64,000 bases of DNA from Psychromarinibacter sp048262455 (GTDB taxonomy: Bacteria > Pseudomonadota > Alphaproteobacteria > Rhodobacterales > Rhodobacteraceae). Shown here piece by piece: positions 52,022 to 61,083 of the stretch. The DNA lies in contig JBLXFD010000003.1 in the NCBI GenBank assembly GCA_048262455.1, positions 1 through 64,000 on the forward strand. The letters run 5' to 3'. Made by a program: the position numbers and the translations under genes. A model generated the notes under the pieces. That model was given only the letters and a program-made list of their open reading frames with translations, was not told where the DNA came from and ran no database searches. Positions within the stretch are counted from its first letter, which is position 1; every line of letters starts with the position of its first letter.

Positions 52022-52477
52022 TCAGTGGCCGCCGTGCGCCGGGGCTTCCTCGCGCTCGCGGTCCACCGGCAGGTCGATTGTGACGGTGCCGGCGTCCTCG
52101 AACTCCAGCGTCAGCGTCACCGTCTCGCCCTGCGCCAGCGGCCGGGCCAGCCCCATGAGCATCACGTGGTCGCCGCCCCGGCCCAGCCTGTGGCTGCCTT
52201 GCGCGGGGATGGCGAAACCTTCCTCGACCCAGCCCATCCGGGCCACGCCGTCGTCGCTCATGTCGTGGGTGTGCAGTTCGGCGCGGGCGGCGAAATCGGC
52301 GCTGACGCCGACCAGCCGGTCGGCCGGGCCGTCGTTGTGGATCTCCATGAAGGCCGCGCCGGTACGGGCGCCGGGGGTGGCGGTGCGGACATAGGCGTTC
52401 TCGATCGTGATCTCGGCCACGGCAGGCAACGCGGCGATGGCGGCCAGCAGGGCCGCGGCGGTCAGGGTGCGAATCAT
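52022..52477 (-). CDS. PCu(A)C-type periplasmic copper chaperone
   Basis: The 151-residue precursor has a signal peptide (IRTLTAAALLAAIAALPAVA) and the copper site spread over ELHTHDMSDDGVARM and HRLGRGGDHVMLM, matching the H-M-x10-M-x21-H-x-M pattern. PCu(A)C delivers Cu(I) to cytochrome oxidase CuA with Sco. A His-rich C-terminus (APAHGGH) may also bind copper. A small Cys/His protein gene lies upstream in the same direction. Confidence 0.92.
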   Translation of the reverse strand: MIRTLTAAALLAAIAALPAVAEITIENAYVRTATPGARTGAAFMEIHNDGPADRLVGVSADFAARAELHTHDMSDDGVARMGWVEEGFAIPAQGSHRLGRGGDHVMLMGLARPLAQGETVTLTLEFEDAGTVTIDLPVDREREEAPAHGGH

Positions 52478-52520
52478 CGGTGTCTCCGTTCGCTTGGATT
52501 GGGGAAAGGTCGGCGGCAGC

Positions 52521-52868
52521 TCAGGCCGCCGGCGGTCCCCTCGCCCGAAGCGCGAAGACAGGCGCGGCCCGGCGCACCGGGCGCGGCGCGGGCAGGTGTA
52601 GGACGGTCTGGCGCGGCAGGCGCAACGCGGGCCCCGCGCGCTCGGGCAGCAGCGCCGGCGGGACCGGCATGCAGTCCGGACAATGGTGCAGCGGCGCCAG
52701 CGGCCGGCCGCGATGATCCACCGCCACCACGGCCGCGGCGCCGCCCGAACAGATCACCATCTGCCCCGCCACCGCCCCCGCCTGCGCGCGCGCCACCACC
52801 GCCGGCCCGCCGGTAAGCAGCAGGCAAAGCGCCAGCAGGAGCGCCGTTATCGGGTGCGGGTGCCTCAT
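52521..52868 (-). CDS. Small secreted protein with CPxC-like motif, copper-linked context
   Basis: The 115-residue protein has a signal peptide (HPITALLLALCLLLTGGPAV) and a motif HHCPDCMP that could bind metal. The remainder is Pro/Arg/Ala-rich. It resembles DUF2946-type proteins found next to copper genes. It is upstream of the PCu(A)C gene by 43 bases on the same strand, so a role in periplasmic copper handling is an inference from context. An ATG at 52868 is used. Confidence 0.6.
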   Translation of the reverse strand: MRHPHPITALLLALCLLLTGGPAVVARAQAGAVAGQMVICSGGAAAVVAVDHRGRPLAPLHHCPDCMPVPPALLPERAGPALRLPRQTVLHLPAPRPVRRAAPVFALRARGPPAA

Positions 52869-52916
52869 CGCCCCTGCTCTACCGCCCGGGCGGGAGCGCG
52901 GCAATGGCACCAACGC

Positions 52917-52945
52917 AAAAGGCCCCGTCCGAACCGGACGAGGCC
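52917..52945 (-). terminator. Rho-independent terminator after rpmB
   Basis: On the minus strand GGCCTCGTCCG pairs with CGGACGGGGCC around GTT and is followed by TTTT. One G-T pair occurs in the stem. Confidence 0.85.
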
Positions 52946-52968
52946 ACATGCGATCGGATCGGAAGGCT

Positions 52969-53256
52969 TCAGGCGGTGGCCTGGGCCTTCTTGATCTCTT
53001 TCTTGATCTTCAGCGCGGTGGTCGACAGGTCGTCGTCCTTGGCTTTCGCCAGGAAGGCGTCGATCCCGCCGCGGTGGTCGACCGTCCGCAGCGCCGCGGC
53101 AGAGATCCGCAGCTTGACCGGGCGGCCCAGCGTTTCGGACATCAGCGAGACGTCGTTCAGGTTCGGCAGGAACCGGCGACGGGTCCTGTTCTTGGCGTGG
53201 CTGACGTTGTTGCCAGTCATCGGACCCTTGCCGGTCAGTTCGCAGCGGCGCGACAT
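52969..53256 (-). CDS. rpmB: 50S ribosomal protein bL28
   Basis: The 95-residue protein begins MSRRCELTGKGPMTGNNVSH, continues with KNRTRRRFLPNLNDVSLMSE and ends in a lysine-rich tail. The ATG at 53256 gives the standard N-terminus. It is alone between a promoter and a terminator, so it is likely a monocistronic unit. The single early Cys is not part of a full zinc site. Confidence 0.97.
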   Translation of the reverse strand: MSRRCELTGKGPMTGNNVSHAKNRTRRRFLPNLNDVSLMSETLGRPVKLRISAAALRTVDHRGGIDAFLAKAKDDDLSTTALKIKKEIKKAQATA

Positions 53257-53338
53257 GTCTAAATCCTCGTCTCTGGCGAGACCTCGGGCCCCGCATACGC
53301 AAGCGGGCGCGCAAGACGCCCCTGAATCTGGTCGCGCG

Positions 53339-53367
53339 GTCATACGGGCGCCCGGGGCGAAGGTCAA
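53339..53367 (-). promoter_or_regulatory. Sigma-70-type promoter of rpmB
   Basis: TTGACC (53362-53367) and TATGAC (53339-53344) are separated by exactly 17 bases on the minus strand. The -35 box overlaps the last codons of meaB. Confidence 0.6.
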
Positions 53368-54350
53368 GCCCCCCGCAGGAAGGCCAGCATCCGTTCGGCC
53401 GCCAGTGCCGGCGCCAGGTCCCCCTCCGCCACCGCCGAGCCGAGGCTGTCCAGCCGCGCCCGCGCCCCGGGCTCTTCGGTCAGCCGCGCCAGCAGCCCGG
53501 CGCGCACCTCGGCCTCGAACCAGTGCCGCGCCTGCGCCTGCCGCCGCCGCGCCCAGTGGCCGTTCCCGCGCCGCCAGTCCGCCAGTGCCTGCATCTGCCG
53601 CCAGGCCTCGTCCAGCCCCGCCCCGGTCAGGGCCGAGACGGTCAGCGCCCGGGGAAAACCCTCGGGGTCCTGCGCCCGGCGCCGCAGCAGCCGCAGGGCG
53701 CCGGCATAGTCGGCGCAGGTGCGCGTCGCCTCGGCCTCCAGCGCGCCGTCGGCCTTGTTGACGAGGATCAGGTCGGCGATCTCCATGATCCCGCGCTTGA
53801 CCCCCTGCAGCTCGTCGCCCCCCGCGGGCGCCAGCAGCAGCACGAAAAGGTCGGTCATCTCGGCCACCACCGTCTCGGACTGCCCGACGCCCACCGTCTC
53901 GACCAGCACCACGTCGAAACCCGCCGCCTCGCACAGCGCGACGGCCTCGCGGCTGCGGCGGGCGACGCCGCCGAGGTGGGTCTGGCTGGGGGACGGGCGG
54001 ATGAAGGCGCGGGGGTCGCGGGACAGGCGTTCCATGCGGGTCTTGTCGCCGAGGATCGAGCCGCCCGAGCGGGTGGACGAGGGGTCCACCGCCAGCACCG
54101 CCACCTTCAGCCCGCTTTCGGTCAGCCGGCAGCCGAAGGCCTCGATGAAGCTGGACTTGCCTACGCCGGGGGTGCCCGAAAGACCGATCCGCAGCGCCTC
54201 GCGCCCGGTGCCCGCGGCCTCCAGCAGCGCGGCCGCCTGCGCGCGGTGATCGGCGCGGGCGCTTTCCACCAGCGTGATCGCCCGCGCCAGCGCCCGGCGC
54301 TCTCCCGCCCGCAGCCTCTCGGCAAGCTCCCGCACGTCGATCTCTGCCAT
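53364..54350 (-). CDS. meaB: MeaB/ArgK-type G3E-like GTPase for methylmalonyl-CoA mutase
   Basis: The 328-residue protein has the P-loop GTPGVGKSS (Lys65), VDPSSTRSGGSILGDKTRM, VETVGVGQSE and the NKAD specificity motif. MeaB protects and loads cobalamin in methylmalonyl-CoA mutase during propionate and leucine catabolism. The mutase gene is not next to it. The start ATG at 54350 is standard. It is divergent from the DUF3108 gene. Confidence 0.93.
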   Translation of the reverse strand: MAEIDVRELAERLRAGERRALARAITLVESARADHRAQAAALLEAAGTGREALRIGLSGTPGVGKSSFIEAFGCRLTESGLKVAVLAVDPSSTRSGGSILGDKTRMERLSRDPRAFIRPSPSQTHLGGVARRSREAVALCEAAGFDVVLVETVGVGQSETVVAEMTDLFVLLLAPAGGDELQGVKRGIMEIADLILVNKADGALEAEATRTCADYAGALRLLRRRAQDPEGFPRALTVSALTGAGLDEAWRQMQALADWRRGNGHWARRRQAQARHWFEAEVRAGLLARLTEEPGARARLDSLGSAVAEGDLAPALAAERMLAFLRGA

Positions 54351-54452
54351 CCCGGCCCGCCCTTTACTTCCCGCGCGCCCGCCGTCACCTCTGGCAGGCG
54401 CTCCCTGTCTTGCCCCCGTGCCACCCCCGATGTCCAGCGAGTGAAATGCCCC

Positions 54453-55163
54453 ATGCTCCGCCTGCTGCTGCCCGCCCTGCTGCTGATGCTGATGCCCGCC
54501 GCCGCGGCCGAGCGGGTCGAGGCGGGGTATTACCTGACCCTCCGGGGCTTCACCCTCGGCAGCTTTCGTCTGACATCGGAGGCGGAGGCGGAGGGGCCCT
54601 ACAGCCTTGCCGCCGCCATCGACAGCACCGGGGTCGCGCGGATCTTCCGGCGCTTCAGCTACCGGGCGCGGGCGCAGGGGCGGCATGCGAGACGGTTCGT
54701 GCCGGACCGGTACGAGGAGGTGGCGGACACCGGCAACCGCCGGTCGGAGGCGGCGCTGGTCTACGCCGGCGGCGTGCCCCGCGTCACCCGCTACACCTCG
54801 CCAGAGCCGGTGGGCCCCGACAGCCCCGACCCCGCCACCCAGGGCGGTACGCTGGACCCGCTGACGGCGATCTTCGCGCTGCTGCGCGACCAGCCGGCCG
54901 AGGGGCTGTGCGACCGCACGCTGGTGATCTTCGACGGCCGCCGCCGCAGCCACCTGCGCCTCGGCCCGCCCCGCGCGGCGGAGGGCGGCGCGGTCTGCGA
55001 GGGCGAGTACCGGCGGTTGCAGGGGTTCACCCCCGAAGAGGTGGCGCGGCACGTGGCGATCCCGCTGCGGGTTCACTACCAGCGGCTGCCCGATGCGCGG
55101 ATGCGGGCGCGGCGGGTGGAGATGGACACCGTCTATGGCCTTGCCGCCGTTCATCGCCGATAA
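54453..55163 (+). CDS. DUF3108 secreted protein
   Basis: The 236-residue precursor has a signal peptide (MLRLLLPALLLMLMPAAAAE). The mature part has AGYYLTLRGFTLGSFRLTSE and FRRFSYRARAQGRHARRFVP, the features of the DUF3108 domain, followed by LDPLTAIFALLRDQPAEGLC and DRTLVIFDGRRR. It is probably a periplasmic beta-rich protein of unknown function. The stop lies 7 bases before the probable hrpB GTG start, so the pair is co-transcribed. Confidence 0.85.
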   Translation: MLRLLLPALLLMLMPAAAAERVEAGYYLTLRGFTLGSFRLTSEAEAEGPYSLAAAIDSTGVARIFRRFSYRARAQGRHARRFVPDRYEEVADTGNRRSEAALVYAGGVPRVTRYTSPEPVGPDSPDPATQGGTLDPLTAIFALLRDQPAEGLCDRTLVIFDGRRRSHLRLGPPRAAEGGAVCEGEYRRLQGFTPEEVARHVAIPLRVHYQRLPDARMRARRVEMDTVYGLAAVHRR

Positions 55164-55170
55164 CCGGCGT

Positions 55171-57588
55171 GTGACCACCGACCTGCAAGACGACCTGCCG
55201 ATCGAAGAGGTGCTGCCGGCGCTGCTGGAGGCGCTGCGCCGCCATGGCCGCGCCGTGCTGCAGGCCCCGCCCGGCGCAGGCAAGACCACCCGCGTGCCGC
55301 TGGCGATGCTCGAGGCCGGGCTGCCCGCCGAGGGGCGCATCGTGATGCTGGAGCCGCGCCGCCTGGCCGCCCGCGGCGCCGCCGCGCGGATGGCCGAGAC
55401 GCTGGGCGAGGCGCCGGGGCAGACCGTGGGCTACCGCATGCGCGGCGAGGCGCAGGTGTCCCGCGCCACCCGGATCGAGGTGGTGACAGAGGGGGTGCTG
55501 ACGCGGATGCTGCAGTCGGACCCGGAGCTGACGGGCGTGGGGGCGCTGATCTTCGACGAGTTCCACGAACGCTCGCTGAACGCCGACCTGGGGCTGGCGC
55601 TGGCTTGGGAGGCCCGGGGCGCGCTGCGGCCGGACCTGATGGTGCTGGTGATGTCCGCGACGCTGGACGCAGAGCCGGTGGCGGCGCTGCTGGAGGCGCC
55701 GGTGGTCACCTCGGAGGGGCGCGGCCACCCGGTGGAGACCCGCTGGCTGGAGCGCCCTCTGCCGCGCGAGGCGCGGTGGGAGGGGGAGATGGCCACCCTG
55801 ATCGCGCGGGCGGCGGCAGAGACCCGGGGCGGCATCCTCGCCTTCCTGCCGGGCGAGGGGGAGATCCGGCGGGTGGCCGGGATGCTGGACCTGCCGGGGG
55901 TGACGGTGCAGCCGCTATACGGCGCCCTGCCCTTCGCCGCGCAGCAGGCGGCGGTGGCGCCGTTGGCGGGGGGGCGCAAGCTGGTGCTGGCCACCTCGAT
56001 CGCCGAGACGGCGCTGACGATCCGGGACGTGCGCGTGGTAGTGGACGGCGGCCGCGCCCGGCGCGCGCGCTTCGACCCGGGGCGCGGGATGAGCCGGCTG
56101 GTGACCGAGCGGGTGACCCGCGCCGAAGCGATCCAGCGGGCCGGGCGTGCCGGGCGGGTGGCGCCGGGGGTCTGCTACCGGCTGTGGACCCGCGGCGAGG
56201 AGGGCGGGCTGCTGCCCTTCCCGCCGCCGGAGATCACCACGGCGGACCTGTGCGGGCTGGCGCTGGAACTGGCGCTCTGGGGGGTGCGGGCGCCCTCGGA
56301 CCTGGCGCTGCTGACGCTGCCGCCGGAAAAGGGGCTGGCCGAGGCGAGGGCGCTTCTCGCGATGCTCGGCGCGCTGGACGGGGACGGGCACATCACCGTG
56401 CACGGGCGGCGGCTGGCGGCGCTGCCGCTGCATCCCCGGCTGGGGCACATGCTGGAGGGTGCGGGGCCGGCGGCGGCGGCTTTGGCGGCGCTGCTGAACG
56501 ACCGCGACCCGCTGCGCGGCGAGGGGGCGGACCTGCTGCCCCGGCTGGCCGCCCTGCGCCGCCCGCGCGGCAACCCGGCGCTGGAGCGGATCGCGCAGGA
56601 GGCCAAGCGGCTGGCGAAGCTGGCGAAGGGTCCGGCGCCGGACCTGTCGGCGGCGGAGCAGGCGGCGCTGGCCTCCCCCGACCGGGTCGGCCTGCGCCGC
56701 CCCGGCGAGGCGCCGCGCTGGGTGCTGGCGGGGGGCACCGGGGCCGAGATGGACCCGGCCGATCCGCTGGCCGGCAGCCGGCTGATCGTCGCCACCGACC
56801 TGGACGGGCGCGGCCGCGAGGCGCGCATCCGGCAGGCGGCGGCGCTGACCGAGGCGGAGCTGCGGGGGCTGTTCCCGGACCGGATCGGCTGGCACGACCT
56901 GTGCCGCTGGTCGCGCCGCCACCGGCGCATCGAGGCGCGGCGGCAGGAACGGTTCGGCGCGCTGGTGCTGGACGACCGGATCTGGAAGAACCCGCCGCCC
57001 GAGGCGCTGGCCGGCGCGCTGCTGGAGGCGGCGCGGGACGTGGGGCTGCCCTGGACCGACGCCGCCCGGCGGCTGCGCGCGCGCATCGAGTTCCTGCGCG
57101 CCCAGGGCGCGGCGCTGCCCGACAGCGGCGACGCGGCGCTGATGGCGGAGCTGGAGGACTGGCTGCTGCCGCACCTCGTGGGTCGCCGTACGCTGGAGGG
57201 GCTGGACCTGGAGGCGGCGCTGGAGGTGCGGCTGGACTGGGAGCAGCGGCAGCTGCTGGACCGGCTGGCGCCCCGGGACTTCGTGACCCCGCTGGGCCGC
57301 CGGGTGCCCATCGATTATTCCGGCGGCGCGCCGGAGATCGAGGTGCGGCTGCAGGAGATGTTCGGCGTGACCGAGCACCCTTGCGTGGGGCCGCAGCGGC
57401 TGCCGCTGAAGATCACCCTGCTGTCCCCGGCGCGGCGCCCGGTGCAGGTGACCATGGACTTGCCGGGATTCTGGGCCAGCAGCTATACGGACGTGCGCAA
57501 GGACATGCGGGGGCGCTACCCGCGCCATCCCTGGCCGGAGGATCCGACGCGGGCGGATCCGACGTTGCGGGCGCGGCCGCGGGGGTAG
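55171..57588 (+). CDS. hrpB: ATP-dependent RNA helicase HrpB
   Basis: The 805-residue DEAH-box protein has Walker A QAPPGAGKTT (Lys38), the DEFH box in IFDEFHERSLNADLGLAL, SATLDAEPV, ATSIAETALTI and QRAGRAGRVAPGVCYRLW, and a long C-terminal domain ending in YPRHPWPEDPTRADP, typical of HrpB. The GTG start at 55171 is preferred because it gives the usual IEEVLPALLEAL beginning. An ATG at 55135 is possible. The function in bacteria is poorly defined. Confidence 0.95.
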   Translation: MTTDLQDDLPIEEVLPALLEALRRHGRAVLQAPPGAGKTTRVPLAMLEAGLPAEGRIVMLEPRRLAARGAAARMAETLGEAPGQTVGYRMRGEAQVSRATRIEVVTEGVLTRMLQSDPELTGVGALIFDEFHERSLNADLGLALAWEARGALRPDLMVLVMSATLDAEPVAALLEAPVVTSEGRGHPVETRWLERPLPREARWEGEMATLIARAAAETRGGILAFLPGEGEIRRVAGMLDLPGVTVQPLYGALPFAAQQAAVAPLAGGRKLVLATSIAETALTIRDVRVVVDGGRARRARFDPGRGMSRLVTERVTRAEAIQRAGRAGRVAPGVCYRLWTRGEEGGLLPFPPPEITTADLCGLALELALWGVRAPSDLALLTLPPEKGLAEARALLAMLGALDGDGHITVHGRRLAALPLHPRLGHMLEGAGPAAAALAALLNDRDPLRGEGADLLPRLAALRRPRGNPALERIAQEAKRLAKLAKGPAPDLSAAEQAALASPDRVGLRRPGEAPRWVLAGGTGAEMDPADPLAGSRLIVATDLDGRGREARIRQAAALTEAELRGLFPDRIGWHDLCRWSRRHRRIEARRQERFGALVLDDRIWKNPPPEALAGALLEAARDVGLPWTDAARRLRARIEFLRAQGAALPDSGDAALMAELEDWLLPHLVGRRTLEGLDLEAALEVRLDWEQRQLLDRLAPRDFVTPLGRRVPIDYSGGAPEIEVRLQEMFGVTEHPCVGPQRLPLKITLLSPARRPVQVTMDLPGFWASSYTDVRKDMRGRYPRHPWPEDPTRADPTLRARPRG

Positions 57589-57607
57589 CGCGGGTTGGAG
57601 GGGTGGG

Positions 57608-57670
57608 AGGGGGACGCTGCCCCCCACCGCCCCTGGCGGCCCCCCTGGGATATTTTCGGACCAGAAGAAG
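57608..57670 (+). repeat. Convergent-gene palindromic repeat, copy D
   Basis: The sequence AGGGGGACGCTGCCCCCC is followed by a second GC palindrome, CCCCCTGGGATATTTTCG and CCAGAAGAAG. It has the same order as copy A and lies between the hrpB and KDG kinase stops. Confidence 0.75.
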
Positions 57671-57683
57671 CTGGAAGTGGGGG

Positions 57684-58580
57684 TTAACGGGGGGCGATGG
57701 CGCCTTTGACGCCGACGACTTTCGAGGCGAGGGCGTGGCCGGCTTGCAGGGCCTCGGCCTGGGGGGCGCCGGTGAGCAGGGCGGCGAGGTAGCCGGCGTT
57801 GAAGCTGTCGCCGGCGGCAGTGGTGTCGACCACTTTCTGCGCGGGGGCGTAGGTGGCCTGGACCGGATCGCCCAGCGACAGGGGGCCCTGGGGGCCGCGT
57901 TTCAGGGCGCCGTCCCGCACGCCGTCGGCGGCGAGGCGGGCGGTGACGGCGCTCTCGTCGGGATCGTTGTAGATCGCCATCTCGTCGTCGACCGAGGGCA
58001 GCGCGATGTCGGTGATCTGCCAAAGCGCGGTGATGGCCGCGCGGGCGGTTTCCGGGTCGGGCCAGAGCCGGGGGCGGTAGTTGCTGTCGAAGGCGACGCG
58101 GCCGCCCTTGGTGCGGAAGTCCCGCAGCCAGCCGTGCAGGGCGGCGCGCACCTCGGCCGGCAGGATCGCGAGGGTGATGGCGGAGAGGTAGGCGACGTCC
58201 GCGCCCTCCAGCACCGAGAAGTCGCAGCGGCGGCCTGCTTGGAACAGCTCCCGCGCCGCGGAGGTGTCGCGCCAGTAGGCGAAGCTGCGCTCGCCCGCCG
58301 CGTCGGTGCTGATGGCGTAGAGGCCGACGCTGCGGGTCTCGGAGAAGGTGATGGCGCCGGTGCCCAGATCCTCGGCGGCGATGAAGTCCAGCATCTGCGA
58401 CGAGAAGGCATCGCGGCCCAGCCGGGTGACGAAGTCCACCTGCAGCGAGGGCGCCGCGCGCTTGAGGTAGATCGCGGTGTTCAGCGTGTCGCCGGCGAAG
58501 CCGAGGCTGGCGCGGGAGGGGTCGGCGGCGTCGAGCGAAAGCTCGACCATCGCCTCGCCGATGCAGGCGACGCGGGTCAT
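57684..58580 (-). CDS. kdgK: 2-dehydro-3-deoxygluconokinase (PfkB family)
   Basis: The 298-residue kinase has CIGEAMVELS, GFAGDTLNTAIYLKRAAP and the C-terminal DTTAAGDSFNAGYLAALL with the catalytic Asp, as in bacterial KDG kinases that make KDPG. Other 2-keto-3-deoxy sugar-acid substrates are possible. It is the last gene of a minus-strand run with a DMT permease and a UxaA-type dehydratase upstream, so it would process 2-keto-3-deoxy acids from sugar-acid dehydration. Confidence 0.88.
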   Translation of the reverse strand: MTRVACIGEAMVELSLDAADPSRASLGFAGDTLNTAIYLKRAAPSLQVDFVTRLGRDAFSSQMLDFIAAEDLGTGAITFSETRSVGLYAISTDAAGERSFAYWRDTSAARELFQAGRRCDFSVLEGADVAYLSAITLAILPAEVRAALHGWLRDFRTKGGRVAFDSNYRPRLWPDPETARAAITALWQITDIALPSVDDEMAIYNDPDESAVTARLAADGVRDGALKRGPQGPLSLGDPVQATYAPAQKVVDTTAAGDSFNAGYLAALLTGAPQAEALQAGHALASKVVGVKGAIAPR

Positions 58581-58614
58581 CGGGCGCGCGTCCGGCGCAG
58601 GGGGAGCTTGGGGG

Positions 58615-59559
58615 TCATTCGTCCTCTCCGGGGTTTCTGGGGGGGCCGTAGGGGCTGGCCCGGGCCGCGCGCACCTTGACCGGGCGCGCCCGTTCGCGGT
58701 GCCAGATGTAAAGGCCCGAGGCGATGATGATCAGCCCGCCGCCCAGGGTCCAGACCGTGGGCCAGGTGCCGAATGCGAGGATGCTGGCCACCGCGGCGAG
58801 CAGCAGCTGGATGTAGATCACCGGGGCCAGGATCGAGGCGTCCGCCAGCCGGTGGGCGTGGGTGGCGGCGATGTGGCCGATGGCGCCGAAGGCGCCGATT
58901 GCCAGCATAACCAGCAACGCCCCCGGCCCGGTGGGGCCGACCCAGACCGAGAGGCCGAAGGGCGCGAGGCAGAGGGTCGCCAGCCCGCTGGACCAGAGCT
59001 GCGAGGTGGCGTTGCTTTCGATCCCCGCCAGCATCCGGGTCAGGATGAAGTAGCCTGAGGCGCAGCTGAGCGAGCCCAGCGACAGGAGGACCGCCGGGTG
59101 GAACCCCGCGTCGCCGGGCTGCACCGTCACCAGCACGCCGAGAAAGCCGGTGCAGACAGCGATGATGCGGTGGCGGCCCACTTTTTCACCCAGCACCGGG
59201 ATCGCCAGCAGCGTCACAACGATGGGGGCGGCGAAGGCGATGGTGGTGGTGAGGGTCAGCGGCAGGTACTTCAGCGCGGTGAAGTTGAACAGCGTGCTAC
59301 CCATCAGCAGCAGCGAGCGCAGCCCCTGCCGCCAGGGGGCGGCGGAACGGAAGGCAGAGGCCCCCTCGCGCGGGAGGTAGACGGCCAGCGCGGTGACAAA
59401 ATGGCCGGAGTAGCGCAGGAACACCACCTGGATCGGGGCGATCCCGGCGATCAGCAGCCATTTCGCGCTGGTGTCGATGGCGGTGAAGAAGACCACGGCC
59501 AGCGCCATGAGGGCGAGGCCGAGGGCCGTGCGTTCCTCCCGCGGGAGAGCCTGCGACAC
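58615..59559 (-). CDS. DMT-superfamily (EamA) membrane transporter
   Basis: The 314-residue permease has ten helices in two halves (LMALAVVFFTAIDTSAKWLL and ILTRMLAGIESNATSQLWSS). The start is GTG at 59559, three bases after the UxaA-type stop, so it is in the sugar-acid operon. It could import or export a pathway compound, but no sequence feature indicates which. It is the third DMT permease of the window. Confidence 0.88.
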   Translation of the reverse strand: MSQALPREERTALGLALMALAVVFFTAIDTSAKWLLIAGIAPIQVVFLRYSGHFVTALAVYLPREGASAFRSAAPWRQGLRSLLLMGSTLFNFTALKYLPLTLTTTIAFAAPIVVTLLAIPVLGEKVGRHRIIAVCTGFLGVLVTVQPGDAGFHPAVLLSLGSLSCASGYFILTRMLAGIESNATSQLWSSGLATLCLAPFGLSVWVGPTGPGALLVMLAIGAFGAIGHIAATHAHRLADASILAPVIYIQLLLAAVASILAFGTWPTVWTLGGGLIIIASGLYIWHRERARPVKVRAARASPYGPPRNPGEDE

Positions 59560-59562
59560 GTG

Positions 59563-61083
59563 CTACATCACCGCGCCGATCTGCCAGGGCACGAACTCGT
59601 AGTCGCCGAGGCCCTGCGCCTCGGACTTCGACTTTTCGCCAGAGGCGACGGCGATGATCTTGGCGTATATCTCGCGCCCCTTCTCCTCGAGGCTGAGGCC
59701 CTCGGTCAGCATGGCGCCGGCGTTGATGTCCATGTCCTCGATCATGCGGCCGTACATCTCGGTGTTGGTGGCCACCTTTATGGTCGGCGCGGGCTTTGAC
59801 CCGAAGGCAGAGCCGCGGCCGGTGGTGAAGACCACCAGGTTGCAGCCGCCGGCGATCTGGCCGGTGACACTGGCCGGGTCGTAGCCCGGTGAATCCATGA
59901 AGGTGAAGCCGCGGGCCGTCACCGGCTCGGCGTACTTGTAGACCCCGGCCAGCGGCGCGGTTCCGCCCTTGGCGGCGGCGCCCAGCGACTTTTCGAGGAT
60001 CGTGGTCAGCCCGCCCTTCTTGTTGCCGGGCGAGGGGTTGTTGTCCATCGAGCCCTTGTTGCGGGCAGTGTAATCCTCCCACCAGCGGATCAGGCCCACC
60101 AGCTTCTCGCCCACCTGGGTCGAGACGGCGCGGCGGGTCAGCAGGTGCTCGGCGCCGTAGATCTCCGGCGTCTCGGCCAGCACGCCGGTGCCGCCCTGGG
60201 CCGCCAGCAGGTCGCAGGCGTAGCCCAGCGCCGGGTTGGCGGTGATGCCGGACCAGGCGTCGGAGCCGCCGCATTGCAGCGCCACCTTCAGTTCCGACAC
60301 CGGGCAGGGCTGTCGCTGCGCCTCGTTGGCGATGGGCAGCATGGCGCGGACCTTCTCGATCCCCTTCTCGATGGTCTTGCGCAGGCCGGCGACGCCCTGG
60401 ATGTTCATCACCTGGAAGGTCGGCCCCTGCTTCAGCCCGTAGGCCTCCAGCAGCCAGTCGATCTGGTTCATCTCGCAGCCCAGGCCCACCATCAGCACGC
60501 CGGCGTGGTTGGGATGGCGCGCGTAGCCCCACATGACCCGCTGCAGCGCCTCGAAGCCCTCGCCGTCGCCGGCCATGCCGCAGCCGGTGCCGTGAACGAA
60601 GGCCACCACGCCGTCGACGTTGGGATAGGCGGCCAGTTCCTCGGGCCCGAAGGCATCGGCGATGCGGCGCGCGGCGGTGGCCGAGCAGTTCACCGAGGTG
60701 ACGATGGCGATGTAGTTGCGGGTGCCCACGGCGCCGCTTTCGCGGCGGAAGCCCATGAAGGTGTCGCGCTGGTCCTCGGGCACCATCTCGACGGGGCGCT
60801 GGTCGGTGCCGTATTCATACTCGACGTCGGTGCCGACGAAATCGAGGTTCTGGGTGTGCACGTGGTCGCCCGGCGCGATGTCCTCGTGTGCGAGACCGAT
60901 CAGCTGGGCGTACTTGCGCACCGGCTCGCCCTTGGCGATGGCGCGGGTGGCGATCTTGTGGCCCGAGGGGATCAGGCCGGTGGTGCGGACATCCTCCACC
61001 TGCACGCCGGCCTCCAGCGCGCGGGCGGCGGTCACGACGTTGTCCGAGGGGTCGAGGCGCACGTAATCCATTTTCGTCTCCAT
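59563..61083 (-). CDS. UxaA-family altronate/galactarate-type dehydratase
   Basis: The 506-residue protein has an N-terminal SAF domain (DYVRLDPSDNVVTAARALEAG and DHVHTQN) and the long UxaA C-terminal region with GRESGAVGTRNY-like FRRESGAVGTRNYIAIVTSV, GTGCGMAGDGEGFEALQRV, LGCEMNQID and SMDNNPSPGNKKGGLTTI. Such enzymes dehydrate D-altronate or galactarate to 2-keto-3-deoxy acids using iron. Sequence alone does not separate the two. The ATG at 61083 is used; 61071 is also possible. Confidence 0.88.
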   Translation of the reverse strand: METKMDYVRLDPSDNVVTAARALEAGVQVEDVRTTGLIPSGHKIATRAIAKGEPVRKYAQLIGLAHEDIAPGDHVHTQNLDFVGTDVEYEYGTDQRPVEMVPEDQRDTFMGFRRESGAVGTRNYIAIVTSVNCSATAARRIADAFGPEELAAYPNVDGVVAFVHGTGCGMAGDGEGFEALQRVMWGYARHPNHAGVLMVGLGCEMNQIDWLLEAYGLKQGPTFQVMNIQGVAGLRKTIEKGIEKVRAMLPIANEAQRQPCPVSELKVALQCGGSDAWSGITANPALGYACDLLAAQGGTGVLAETPEIYGAEHLLTRRAVSTQVGEKLVGLIRWWEDYTARNKGSMDNNPSPGNKKGGLTTILEKSLGAAAKGGTAPLAGVYKYAEPVTARGFTFMDSPGYDPASVTGQIAGGCNLVVFTTGRGSAFGSKPAPTIKVATNTEMYGRMIEDMDINAGAMLTEGLSLEEKGREIYAKIIAVASGEKSKSEAQGLGDYEFVPWQIGAVM

